The notes below the pieces were generated by a model, which worked only from the letters and a program-made list of their open reading frames with translations, ran no database searches and was not told the origin of the DNA. This document shows, piece after piece, positions 1 to 13,400 of a DNA stretch of 64,000 nt. Position numbers and translations under genes: made by a program. The number at the start of each line of letters is the position of its first letter. The stretch's first letter is position 1. Source of the stretch: Paludibacteraceae bacterium (GTDB taxonomy: Bacteria > Bacteroidota > Bacteroidia > Bacteroidales > Paludibacteraceae); NCBI GenBank assembly GCA_024401475.1, contig JAKSKZ010000008.1:34051-98050 (forward strand), in the 5' to 3' direction.

Positions 1-34
1 TAATTGATTCGACCATATTCACAAAACCTTTTGT

Positions 35-42
35 TACTTTTG
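35..42 (+). promoter_or_regulatory. -7 element for coaD
   Basis: TACTTTTG fits the Bacteroidota -7 consensus TAnnTTTG and lies about 50 bases before the coaD start. I see no well-spaced TTG at -33, so only half of the promoter is supported. Confidence 0.5.
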
Positions 43-90
43 CATTATAAAAAGGAATCGGTAAATGCCGAATAGTCAGATTATAAGTTT

Positions 91-555
91 ATGAAAACAG
101 CAATTTTCCCCGGCAGTTTTGACCCCTTCACCATTGGTCACTACTCGGTTGTAAACAGAGCACTTACTTTTATTGACAATATCATCATCGGAATCGGTGT
201 AAACGAAGCGAAGAAAACACTTTTCTCTTTGGACAAGAGAATCGAGCTTATCAACAAGGTTTTCGAAGGAGAGCCCCGTGTGACTGTCAAGAGTTACGAC
301 TCGTTGACCATCGACTTTGCCAAAGAGGTTGGCGCAGACATCATTTTGAGAGGCATTCGCTCTATCGCCGACTTTGAATATGAAAAGACCATTGCCGACG
401 CCAACCGTCGTTTGTCGGGAATAGACACAATCCTTCTCTTCACAGAACCTCAACACTCATTCATCAGTTCAACTGTGCTACGCGACGTGTTGAAATATGG
501 CAAAGACGTACAAAGTTTCTTGCCTCCTCATGTGACAATCAAAGATTTAAGGTAA
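91..555 (+). CDS. coaD: Phosphopantetheine adenylyltransferase
   Basis: This enzyme transfers AMP from ATP to 4'-phosphopantetheine to make dephospho-CoA, the penultimate step of coenzyme A synthesis in the cytoplasm. The 154-residue length is normal for the family. The N-terminal [10 protein letters not shown] carries the nucleotidyltransferase T/HxGH motif, the middle has the substrate-binding [14 protein letters not shown] stretch, and the C-terminal ISSTVLRD is the second nucleotide-binding motif. The ATG follows a -7 promoter element and gives the expected beta-strand plus HxGH start. It stands alone here; the next gene on either strand is almost 900 bases away, so it probably ends an operon or is monocistronic. 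Confidence 0.96.
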   Translation: MKTAIFPGSFDPFTIGHYSVVNRALTFIDNIIIGIGVNEAKKTLFSLDKRIELINKVFEGEPRVTVKSYDSLTIDFAKEVGADIILRGIRSIADFEYEKTIADANRRLSGIDTILLFTEPQHSFISSTVLRDVLKYGKDVQSFLPPHVTIKDLR

Positions 556-684
556 CCTCTAAAAACTCTACACTTATTATATTCAATGAATTTTCAGCCA
601 TACTGGGAAGCTTTGCACAATGCAACAATGCTTTCTTTATGTTGTTTTTAGCGGTAAGCTTACACAGGATATCATTTAATTCAA

Positions 685-723
685 AAAACACAAATATCCT
701 CCTGTCAGAAATATTTGTGTTTT
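685..723 (+). terminator. AT-rich 13-bp hairpin terminator after coaD
   Basis: Perfect 13-bp inverted repeat (AAAACACAAATAT at 685-697, its complement at 711-723) with a 13-base loop, running into a T-rich tract. It is about 130 bases past the coaD stop and could work on both strands because the stem itself ends in A/T runs. Confidence 0.6.
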
Positions 724-864
724 CATTTTTCATATACTACTAGGACACATACTAACAATTTACATATTTCGTATTTTATTGAAATATAAAATCTTAAATC
801 TCTTTGCGATACATTTGGGGGAAATGTGCAAGGAGGACCATCATCATCGATACGCCCCCTTTAT

Positions 865-1095
865 TTATCTTTTCAATTTCGGGCAGTCTTCAAAAGCATT
901 CTCCCAGACCCTTGTCTGACTCGCGAGATTGACGGATGTCAAATTCCCGCAATCTTTGAACGCCTCATACCAAATGTTGCGTATAGTCTCAGGAAGAACA
1001 ACCGTAGATAGTGCCTTGCAACCAGAGAACGTTCCTGAGTTGATGTTACGAATGCCATTAAAACAAATAAAAGGTTTCTTTGAAACATGAATCTG
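865..1095 (-). pseudogene. C-terminal relic of a BspA-like leucine-rich-repeat (LRR_5) protein
   Basis: The minus-strand frame ending at the TAA at 865-867 reads through about 2.5 LRR_5-type units, including GTFSGCKALSTVVLPETIRN, then YEAFKDCGNLTSVNL, then NAFEDCPKLKR and stop. The pattern F..C..L..V.LP..I..I...AF is typical of BspA-type surface repeats. The frame is closed by a stop at 1096-1098, with no start codon or signal peptide, so what remains is a 3' end of a once larger gene. The frame has no ATG and is easily missed. Family assignment is by repeat pattern only. Confidence 0.65.
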
Positions 1096-1213
1096 TTATT
1101 ATAATGTTTTTTCAAATTAGAAAACCACAGCAAATAATCTGACCGTTAGAAATTTCTCTATTGGTCATCGGTGTAATAAATCACAAATAACCCACAAGTC
1201 CTTATCCTCCGTC

Positions 1214-1351
1214 TCAACTTTCTTTATGAGTAAAACTCCCACATGTATCAAAGATAGAATAAAAACCGAAACCTCCACTCCATCCAATGAAAACATTTGA
1301 TTTTTCTGAGACAAAATCAAAAACCACTCGAAATATATCTATAGCGGACAT
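1214..1351 (-). CDS. Possible small protein or gene fragment (45 codons)
   Basis: An ATG at 1351 opens a 45-codon minus-strand frame (begins MSAIDIFRVVFDF, ends SFTHKES). A -7-like element TACTTTTG (minus strand, 1390-1397) lies about 40 bases upstream, but there is no clear ribosome binding site or -33 box. I do not recognise the sequence. It could be a real small protein, a relic, or chance. Confidence 0.2.
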   Translation of the reverse strand: MSAIDIFRVVFDFVSEKSNVFIGWSGGFGFYSIFDTCGSFTHKES

Positions 1352-1429
1352 CTTGAATGTTTAACTTACATCTTAATAGTTCTATTTTTCAAAAGTAGAG
1401 TCTTTATACACCCTCATACTTTGACGAAA

Positions 1430-4400
1430 CTAATCTCTTACCTTCACCTTAATCAAAACATCTTCATTGGATAGCGATTGTAAGAAGAGTACTTGATACG
1501 ATTTATAGAATGACAACTGGTCCCTAGCTGGAGTTTCTCCATCCAAATCGACTTCTCCTATAATTTGGCCCAGCACATTGAACACAAGGAATCTGCCACT
1601 AAGCACCTTCTCCCTAACCAAGACTTCTACAGGAAGAGACTGCGTGCATCCCTTGCTCGACTCCACCTCTAATCTTAGATACATAGTGGTTGTAACGTCC
1701 GTATTAAAAGAAGTATGCCAAGCATGAATGGCTGCCGTATCTGATAAATTCTCCGCATAGAAACCTCCCAAAAGTTGATCTTCAGAGTACCATTTTTCCA
1801 CAGCCACATCTGCACCATTATCAACAAGAGAGTAATTCATTGTAAATATTTCACCCGAATAGACCTCCTTCGAAGGCACAACCAACTGAGGATTTGGATT
1901 AGCAGAGATGACGAGATAGGTCTCGTTCGAGCAACCATTTCTAACCGCTGTCAATTTAACCGTATCATTTTGACCAACCAACATTTCATTGGAGTTGTAT
2001 GTCGCATAATCACTCAGCACCTGATCGTTCCAAGCATACAAAACACCCGCATCTTGACCATCAGCCTCCAACATGGCCACTGAACCTTCACACACCTCTA
2101 TATCACCCGTATAAGCCAATTCAGGCTTTGCGATAACAATAACGGTATGAGTCTCATAACTCTTGCAATAACCATTATCGGCCTCAACATAAAGAGTTGC
2201 CGTATCTTGTACGTCAGCCAAAAGATAAGTATCAGCATTCGACAAAGGAGCCAACTCTTTATTTATTTCTGGATTTTCATCATACCACTTATAGGTCAAG
2301 TTTAATCCACCGACAGCCTTCAAAGACGCTTCCGATCCCATACAGATTTCATCCACGCCCTCAATTTCAAACGAAGGCAATTCATATACAGAAACCTTCA
2401 CTATAGAATCAAAAGAACAATTCATATCTTCGGTTGAAACCACACTTAACAGGAATTGATAATCACCACCCTCGTTCAACGTCATGCTCAAATCAGCATC
2501 ATATTCGTTGCCTTGTTCATCTTTCCAATAATAGGAAACAAACGGAGCATCTACCGTTGCAGACAAATTCAAAGTCGAGTTCTGACAAATTTCAAGACTA
2601 CCATCCACCGTAATGACAGGTTTGGTGACAGCAGTAATTGTCATTTCTGTTGGGATAGAAGACTCACATCCGTTTACACCACGAGGATAAATATACAAAG
2701 TGCTCTCCTCCTGCGTTGGCGTAAGAATACACTCTGCAACACTCTTATGTTCTTCATCGCCATATTTGAATGTATAATCTAAAACATTCTCATTAGCCTT
2801 GGGGCGAATCGAAACTGGCACGTCCATGCAAGCCTTCAGATCTGAAACAAGAATCGTTGGATACTCTTTCGGTCTAACCGCGACGGTCGCACTGCCATAA
2901 CAAGAGCCATCGAAAACAGTAACTGTATATTCCTTTTCTTCCTCTACCGAAGGGACTATAATCACATTGGATTCCTCACTACCCCAAGCATAAGAGAGAG
3001 TCTCTTGATCTCCAACAGCCTCCAACTCCACCGATTCTCCTCGACAAACTTCAACGACACCATCATTTGCAGCCGGCACACTAACCTTTGGTCGATCATT
3101 AACAGTCAATGGAATGATTTTCTCCGAAGATGAGCAACCATGCGAATCTTCAGCCTTCAAGACTAATTCATAAGCACCTGCGTCAAACAATGCCTCAAAG
3201 GTTTCACCCACTTCCGTAGGAGCACCCAAACGAGACCATGAATATTTCAAATCACCGTCACCCGCAACCTTTGTTGCCGACAAATGCAACGAATCACCCT
3301 CACACAATGTGGCATCGCCCACAAAATCCACATCTGGAGTGGCATAAACTGTTATCAGCGTATCCTTTTGAACTGAACAATTGTCTTTAACAGCCGTCAA
3401 ATGGACAAGTGTAGATTGATTGTATTCAGCCTTATACGAGTCACCTTGAGCGACCATCACATCCGCTACACTCCAAACATATTGAGTTTTTTCCGAATCA
3501 AGAGATTTATCGGAAGCCGTCAAAGACAATTCTCGTCCGCCACAGATTGGCAAGTCATCACCCTTGATTTCCAGCATAGGCTTTTCCACAGGCACCACAG
3601 TCGTCTCTAACTTAGACTCACATTGATCTGCAAACAGAGCAGAGACAACAACCTTAGTTGGCATTGTCACAGAAGGGATGATCAACATAGAATCTGTAAC
3701 TTCTTCATTCATATAATCATAATACCAACTCAATTTAGTCGTCTCTTCATCTGTATCAAAATGAGCCTCTAAAGTAGCGGGAGCACCAAAGCAAACCATC
3801 TGATCACCTTCTATCGACAACTTAGGCGTTGGCAGAACATTCACACCAACAATTTCATCATTGAGAGAAAAACAACCTTCCTCAGAAAGAGCTTTCACCT
3901 TAACATTCAAATTTCCAGTTTCCCAAACAGATTGGCTATAGACTTCTCCTACGACCGTATCATTCCAGAAATAATGATAATTTGCACGTTTCTCATTCGG
4001 CACAGCTTCCAAGTACAATTGTTCGCCTTGACATATCGTATATATGCCTTGCACATGGAACGAAGGAGCCTTCTTAACAGAAATAACCTTTTTTGCCATA
4101 CCGATACAGCCATTAGAGGTTTCAACAAGAGCAGACACTATCTGGCTCTGTTCTGTCGGAACGAACGCAATGGTTGCACTTCGATTCGTCTCGTCCACAT
4201 TCCACGAATAAACATACGATTCCACGACGTCCTTTTCATTATCCACCTTTGCCTCCAAATTTAAGATTTCCCCTTCACAGATGGAAGATTCTCCCAATAT
4301 GGAAACAATAGGTTGTTCCAATACCTTTACTGTAACAGAATCCACACCCACACAATGCAAGCCAGATGTCTCTTGAACCTGAACTTTATATGTTTGAGTC

Positions 4401-7400
4401 TCACTCGCAATCAAAGATATCGACTTGCTTGTAGAATGATTATCATCATTCCATAGATAAGAGACTTCTCTATCAGACACTGCTGTTAGTTGGGCCGTAT
4501 TGTCCTTACAAACCAACAAATCTCCTTCAATCTTCACCGCAGGCAAAGCCTCCGTCTCTACATCCACTTTTATTTCTGCCTGACAGCCATTTTCATCAAC
4601 TCCCTTCAACACAAATGTTTTCGGTATAGTCACTTCCTTCACAAGAGGATTAACAGCCACTTTATCCCAATAGTAATCTTTAGCACCTACGCCAAGCAGT
4701 CGAACAGAATCACCCGCGCAAACATGCACATCTCCCTCTACAGAGAGTTGAGGCAACGCGTTCACTTTGACATTGACTATTTTTTCGGAAGAACAAACAT
4801 CTTTAGTGGCCATGACAGAAATGACTGTATCCTTGCTTGGTACGAATGTTATCCTTGATTCCGTTGCTCCATTGTTCCACAACCATGTTGTAGAAGACAA
4901 GTTAGATGTTGCCCTCATTGAAACTGATTTTCCAGCGCAAACCACAGAATCACCCGAAATACCGATTTTAGGCACACTCATCGTAGAAATCGTTATTGAT
5001 CCCACAGCAGAACAACCATGCTCGTCAACACCCGTAACTTTAATAGTTTGCTTAGCATCAATCTTGGCATCCAAATAATCCATGGTCGAAGAGTCGCTCC
5101 AAATATAAGAGACTGCACCTTGTGCCTGTAAATGGACAGTAGCCCCCTGGCAAACCTTCGTCTCTCCAACAATTTTCGGTTGATGACTTGGATAAACATC
5201 CACTACTTTCGACTTCTTCACTTGACAGCCATTCCCATCATACCCAATCAACGAATAAGATGTTCTTTTTTTGACCGTCACATCCCGATGGTCGAGAGCT
5301 GATGAATCACCCCACAAGTAGGCGACACAAGCATTTGAAACAGCAGACAAATGTGCTTCCGTTCCCATACATACAATAGTTGGGCCATCAATAGACAAAT
5401 CTGGAGTAGCATAAACCTCCACAGGGACTTTGAGCGTATTCACACATCCGTTGTCGTCCGTTCCCGTCACTTTGTAAGTCTTTGTATTTGGTTTAGCCAC
5501 CTCATAATGAGCATCTGTATGACCATCATTCAAGTTCCCCCAATAGTAGGAAGAGGCACCAGAGGCCGTCAGACTCAAAGATTCGTCTTTACATAGAGAA
5601 GTCTTTCCTTCTACACTCAACTCGGGTAACTGGTGAACAGTGATATTAATTGATTTTTCCGAAGAACACCCCTTTGTAGTTGCCACGACCTTAACAATTA
5701 AGCTACTATCCGGGTTCACGGAATATTTTGAAGAAGTACCACCATTGCTCCATTTCCACGTAGTTGAAGTGAGGTTTGATTTCGCAGCTAAAACTATTGA
5801 CTTCCCTCTACAAATAACAGAATCACCACTGACAGAGATTTCAGGAAGCGGCTTTACCTTAATTTTATGAGAAGTTTCCCCTTTACAACCGAATTCATTC
5901 CAACCATAAAGGACTACCGTGCTTGTAGTGTCAATTCGGACAATCTTACTCTCTTGAGTAGATTGATCGTCCTGCCATTCGTATTTTGAAGCGCCTTGCC
6001 CCTGCAACGTCACCCTATCACCAGAGCATATAGTTTCTGGAGCATTCACCTTGACAACAGGAAGAGGGAGTACAGAAACCTCCACATCTATTGTTGAGCT
6101 ACAACCGTTTGCATCAATACCAGTCAATTTTTCTATACGATTCGTAGTTACATTTTTCAAATTCAGCACAGCACCAGTCTCACCATTAGATGTCCACACA
6201 TAAGAGTCCGCACCTTGTGCATGCAATATCAAATCTTCGCCAGAACAAACAATCGGATCTTCCGCAACGGAGATTGTTGGATTTTCGTGAACCATGAGTT
6301 GAATATCAAGTTTGGCGGAACAAGATAGGCCGTCCTCCTCATAAACGCCCTCTACCCACAACGTTTGATTAGCCTCAACATTAGTCAACACTATAGAAGA
6401 TGCGACTTCCCCAGTTGACCAAAGCCAACTTGTTGCCGTCGGACTTGTAACTGACAAAGAGAGGGCTGAACCCGAACAAACTTCTTTATTTCCGACAACC
6501 TCCAAAATTGGCTGTTTAATAGCCTTTACAACCTTATGTTCTATAGTTTCACAACCATTCTCACCCACGGCTGTCAATTCAAAAGTTTGAGTTTCGTCTA
6601 TTACGACATCAATAAAATCAGCAGAAGAACCGTTGCTCCATTTATAAACTACATTCTCATTCGATTTTGCAGTTAAACGAATCGTATCGCCCGCACATGC
6701 TACGGAAGGGCCCTCTATCGTCACCAAAGGAGAATCCCCCACTTTGATAGGGATTTCCATCTCGCTAACACAACCATTAGAATCCTTTCCTAACAACTTA
6801 TAGGTTGATGTAACTGGGTTAGAATCGACCAAAACAGCCCCCCTCTTCTCGTCCTGGGCATTTTTCCAATCATAAGACGACGCTCCGGATGCCACCAACC
6901 TTAATTCGTCACCTTTACAAAGCATTGTATTTCCCTCTATTCTCAAATCTGGCAATGGCAGGAGTGATATATTCACTCTCTTCTCAGAAACACAACCACC
7001 GACTGCAGCAGAAACAGTCACCACGGTATCGACATCCATCTTTTGAGTGAATGTAGAAGAAGTTGCCCCGTCACTCCATTTCCAAACCGCTGCTTCAACA
7101 GTTGAAATTGCCTCAAGGAAGAGAGTATCCCCTTTACAAATTATAGAATCGCCATTCAAATAGATTTGAGGTGTAGGTTTTACTGACAAAGACTTTGTAG
7201 CTTCCCCTCGACAGCCATATTCATCCCAACCATGAAGCGTATAGGTGTTTGTAAAGAACACCTGAATTTCGTGTCGAGCATTTGTATCTCCGTTGTCTTG
7301 CCATTCATACCTAACACCACCCTCGCCTTGCAAGGCTATGAAATCCTCCTCACAAGCTAAATCAGGGCCTAAAATTGAAATTGTCGGAGAGGTTCTGACC

Positions 7401-10400
7401 GTAATAGGGACATCAATCGTTGCCTCGCAACCATTTTCGCCAACTCCCATCAATTTTTCCACTCGATCCTCTGTCACATTTTTCAAGATCAACTCGTAAT
7501 TTTCTGTCCCGTTGGAAGCCCAAATATACGATTCTGCACCTTGAGCATGGAGAGTCAAATCTCCTTCCATACAGACATTCGGGTCCTCTCTTGTAGAGAG
7601 TGATGGAAGAGGAAGGACTTTAATCAAAACATTCTCCATTGACACGCATGCGACATCACCAACACGATAAGTACCCGACACACTCAACATTTGATCTTCA
7701 AGTACCTTTTCTATTGAAACATCGGAAGAAGTCTCACCTGTTGACCATCTCCAATCAGTTGCCGTAGAGCTTGAAACAGAGAGAGCAATAGAAGATCCCC
7801 AGCAAACAGATTTTTCCCCTTCGACATTTAAGACCGGCTTAGGAAGAAGATTTAATTCAACACTCGCAGTTGCAGAACAGCCATTTGCATCCAACCCTTT
7901 CACTTCATACGTTCGACCTTTAACCGCAACCTCATCGTGATAATTCAAGTTAGAACCATCACTCCATTCATAGGAGACACAATCATTTGACTTGGCAGAT
8001 AACCGAACAATATCACCCTCACAAGCCAAGGTTGGACCTTGCAGTTCAAGAGTTGGCAATTCGTTCACCTTGATTTCAACATCTATTGAATTCGCACATT
8101 TATGAACATCCGTTCCCTTCAATGTATACACAGTAGACGTTGGATTCGCCACTTCCATCATCTCTCCCTTCGAGCCATTGCTCCAAACATAAGAGGAGGC
8201 TCCCCCCGCCTTTAATCGCAAGGTGTCAGACGCACAAATAATAGTGCGGCCCTCTATGCTCAATATAGGTAACGGACGAACCGTGATATTCACCGACTTT
8301 TCTGTCGTACACCTATTGCCTATTGCCCAAACTGTTGCGACCATGTTCTCTACCGGCTTCGCTTCAAACCTTGAAGTAGTATTATCATTGCTCCATTTCC
8401 ATGTCACATTAGGCATTGTAGAAGTAGCGACAACAGACACAGACTCGCCTATACAAACAGAAGAATCTCCTTTAATATCGATGATTGGGGCAGACCTTGC
8501 CCAAACCTTTTTCGAAGACTCGCCTTTACATCCATACTCATCCCAACCATAAACTCTGTAAGTAGTAGTGGCATCCAAACGCACTTCACGATTTTCTCCC
8601 GTTGATTGATCATCCCATTCATACACAGAAGCCCCTTGGGCTCGCAAGGTTATCGTAGAGAGTTCACAGGCTTCGCTTGGAGCCACCAATCGAACAGACG
8701 GTTTCGGACGGACAGTGATTAATACGTCAAGTGTAGAACGACAACCATTAGCATCCGTACCTATCAATGTTTCCGTACGACTAACAGTCATTGATTGCAA
8801 CCTAATTTCGTCACCAGACTTACCATTTGATTTCCATTCTAAACTTTCTGCACCTTGCGCATGAAGCGTAATATCATTGCCTGTACAAACGACCGGTTCT
8901 TCTTTCGTAGAAAGAACTGGTAGTTTCAAAACTGTAATCGGAATCATTTGTTCCTCCGTCTCATAGAAATCACCAACGGTTGTTTTTGCCTTAACATAAA
9001 CCGTCACATTGGCCTTGGGTTGCAGTTCAATCTCCCTACCTGTTAGATCCAAGATTTGGTTACCCGCTTCGTCCACCACACGCCATGAGTAAGAATAACC
9101 CTCGTCACTTGCCACAAGGTTCACAACCGAACCCAAACAGACACGCGTAACACCATCCACCTTAAAGGAAGGCAAGATAAACAAGCTGTCTTCTACAACC
9201 GAGATATTTACATTCGAAAAATTCGGGTTAATGTTTCTAAAAGAACTTACAGTAAACGGCATACCATAGCTACCAACCGAAGTTCCCCGTGCTACAGAAT
9301 CCTTTTCCCCACCGATGAATTCCAAATCGTACATGGTATATAACGAAGAACTACTCTCAAAATCATATCCTGAAACGACATGTTCCAAGCCATCGTATTT
9401 CAAAGTTTCCCCATGCTTAGAGATTACAACATTCACAACTACAGGACAAGGTTGAATCACCAAACTATCCTCTATGATTGAAATATTAACCTTCGGGAAA
9501 TTCGGGTTTTGGTTTACAAATGATTTTGCAGTAAAAGACATGCCATAAACTCCTGTTTCCGTACCACTCGCCGTAGAATCAGCCGCAGTTCCAATAAATT
9601 TCAAATCTTTTATCGTGAATTTTGGATTAGAGCTTATAAAATCATAACCTGTAACCGAATGAACCGCTCCATCATAAGAGACGACAGAACCATGCTTAAC
9701 AATCGTCACATTCACCTCGTCAGCTGTCACAACAACATAATGCTCTGCCGAATTAACACAGCCATTTTCATCAACGCCTCTCACAACAAAATTCGTATTT
9801 TCGCTAAGTTCTGCAGATAGCACTTGAGAGTGCAAACCCTCTGACGCATTCCAAGACCAATCCACAATCCTGTTGTTTGCAGAGAGAGCCGTCAATTTAA
9901 CTACAGAACCAGCAACAACACTATCGGGTCCTTCGATAGTAATATTAGGCAATTGATTCACGTGTAGTTTCAAGATGGCCTGCTCCGAACAACCATCTTT
10001 TGTCACATTCACTTTGATCGTCGTATCCCTCGTTATCAAGAAAGATGGCTTTTGGCTTATAATATTAGGATTATCATTCCAAACGTATGTAGCACCCTCT
10101 GGATAAGCGACAGGATGCACGTCAACACCTTCACACACAGTTGTTTCCCCCTCAATAGAAGGATTGATTCTATCTTTTACAAAAACAAAGCTCAATGCCG
10201 TATCCGAAATACAACCAATTGGACTATAGGCAACAAGACGAACATAGTTCTCTCCTTCATATAAAGTTTCCGCAGGAATTTTCAATTGATTACTTCTCTT
10301 CACATACTCTTGACCATTTACACTCCAATGATAACTGTTTTTATCTGGGAGTGGTTTAGTTGGATCTGCTACGGCTTTCATCAGAAGGGGATCTCCAAAA

Positions 10401-13400
10401 CAAACCATTTGATCCGACAAAGAAACAGAAGGAGATTCTTGCACCTCTACCAAAACACTGGCACTATCGCGACACGTATATGTATCATCATACACATACG
10501 TTTTATTGGCAAACACCTTACATTCATAAGAGCCAGAGGCAGATGACCATAATTTTACAGAGGCACCTTCTCTGCCGCCATAGAGCAAATCGCCCGTCCA
10601 TAAATAATCAGCATCACCATCCGCGTTCTCCACCGACAAATCAAAAGAACTGTTTTCACATACGAGCATTTTAGAGGTTGCCAGTTTTACGGATGGTTTC
10701 AAAAGAGGTTCCAATGCAAAGAAACGAACGTATTCACAAGCACCTGTTTTCATTTTAACCTTATAGACATGAGCTTCTCCGTCGTTTTTCGCAGTATAGG
10801 AAGATGTTTTTGCCAACAATGATTTTTCCGCACTTGTAGTCACATCAAACCAAGAATAGGCAGAACCTTCGATGGAAGATTGAGCATTCAATGTGAATTC
10901 CTCATTTTCGCAGACATACACCCGTGCCGTGTCCACCTCACCATTTCTTTGGAAATAAGGAGTAATCACCTCAATCTCCTTTGTGAAATCACAACCCCAA
11001 GAAGTATAGGCCGTCAATCGAACCACATACTTAGTATTTGGAAGTTCAAATTGGAAAGTCACATCTTTTTCCGTAGAAGAGGTGCCATCAGGAAACTCCC
11101 AATAGAAAGAAGAGATTTTGTCAACACCAGATGTAATAATTGACGTATTTTTGAAGGATGCCAGACCTCCACATTTCCATTCTATATCAGCAGAAGGGAG
11201 TGCTTTCACCATTTCAAGTTTCGTGTCTAACACTGCAACTGAGCAACCACTCTTATCCGTAGAATCCATATTGATAGAACACGTCACACGCTCACCATCA
11301 ACTACCGACGCCCTTTCTATGTATGCGACATACGGAGCTGAAGCATCCTTTTCAATCGGTCTGCCCGAATATCTTTTCCAAGAATAGGAAGAAACAGGGA
11401 AGCCCTTAGGAGCCTCCAACTTCACCTTCGGATTAGAAGCCTCCATACAAACCGGTGTACGGATTTCCCACTTTCTGGTTTCTGCTTGGAAATATCCATA
11501 AGAACTATGACCTGCAGCTATGACTGTATTAGAATGAGCATTATTCATCAAACAATCGTGGTTCAAAACTTCCACACGAACCGTTTTCCCTATGTATTCT
11601 CTCAAATCGGCACAACGAGTTTTCCAACCCGAATAATAATAGCGAGAGGTATATCTACCATCATTTTTAACAACACAATTGTTCACAATAAAGCATGAAC
11701 TACTACTTACCCTATGAGAATTAGCATGTTGACTAACAGAATTACAATTATCACTTATATAAACGCCAACATTATCACCCGTTCCAAATCCGTTGGAGAC
11801 AAATGGAATTCTTGTTTCATCTGACGTCGTTGGAAACATAGGTTGCATGCCAGGATAGTTCAAATTTTCATTATTAGGATTCGCAATCAGATGATGTTCT
11901 CCACAAGGGATGTTCACCCATTTGCCAGTTTTTTCATCTTTCACTAAAACGTTCACCACCATTTCAGATTGACCACTTTCCAAATGATTTTTAGAAAATT
12001 CAGGAGACGAGACAATCGCTAAGAAGCGATAAATGAGCATAGTACTATTTTCGGTCACCTTAAAATCGTAATACATACGTTCTGCACCAGCCCAAGGATT
12101 TTGTGATTTCCCCAAATAATATGGATTATGCCAATCTGTACGTTCAACTGTATTCATCGCTGACGTTTCTGCTCCAGCGTCATAACTATACACGCCACTT
12201 TTGCTCAATTCAATTTTTGGATAATCCAACTTATTCCCGTCAGAATCCACTGTATTAGGGCCAAACATACTTCCTTTCATCGTATATGTCACTATTCCAC
12301 CCTTATCAGGTTGCCATGGGTCTGGACGACCAATACGCATCACCCCCGACTGGTTCTCTTTGGGCATAACAAAAAGAGGTATGTATGAAAATTTCCTATC
12401 CTTCGATTGAGGGTTTTCGAAACGCCAGAAACGAGATTTCTCTTCGGCCGAGAGATTCCAGCCTCTACTGGCGGTTATGTCCGCTTGGGGTATTTCTGAT
12501 GTCGAACCGTGCGAAGTATTATCCCATATATAAGTATATTCCGAAGAAGAAGCTTTCAAGGGAGTTGTGTACCAACCCGTCTGATATGTCCAACCGCTTT
12601 CTCCTTGCGAGAAATCCAAATTTGGCGTGTCTTCATTAAAAGTCTGAAGGTTAGACAACACAGGCACACGAGAAAAACTAGTGCTGAGTTCCAATTCTGA
12701 TTCTCCCCTTGTATCTTTCGGATCCATGTTTATACGACAGATACAACTTTCTCCGTCAATCAAACCCAATGCTCCTGTGCTATCCACATAGGCAACATTA
12801 GGAGAACTCACGTCCACATCAATAGTACGACCTGACTGTCTAAACCACGAATAAGACTCTGCAGGGAAACCTTCGGGGGCAATCAACTCCACCTTGATTT
12901 TTCCATCTTCTTCATAACTGTTCGTTTTGATCTCCATCTTTTGCGTCTCCGCTTGGAAATAACCATAAGAACTATGGCCACCAGCGATAACCGTGCTATT
13001 ATGGGAATCATTCATCAAACAATCATGATTTAAGACTTCCACACGAATCGTCTTACCAACATAATTTCTCAAATCAGCATAACGCGTTCTCCAACCCGAA
13101 TAGTGAAAACGAGATACATAGGTATTGTCATAGACTTGAATGCAATTTTTAACAATAAAACAAGAAGTGTTATTTATTTTATGAGAGCTATTATGTTCAT
13201 TACTTCTATTACAATTGTCGCTTATATAAGCTGCCTTATTAGTTCCTTCTCCATACCCAGCAGAAACAAAAGGTATTTTACTGCCTTCTTTCGAGTTAGG
13301 AAACATAGGTTCCATACCTGGATAATTCAACTCCTTATTGTTGGAACTGGCTATCAGATGATGTTCCCCACAAGGCACGCGCTCCCATTTGCCCGTATTC

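Larger units (their letters stand above)
556..1429. other. Gene-poor interval with terminator and gene remnants
   Basis: This 874-base stretch has no intact gene. It holds a strong hairpin at 685-723, a leucine-rich-repeat relic on the minus strand at 865-1095, and a weak 45-codon minus-strand frame at 1214-1351 preceded by a -7-like CAAAAGTA (minus strand TACTTTTG) at 1390-1397. The rest looks non-coding. Confidence 0.6.
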
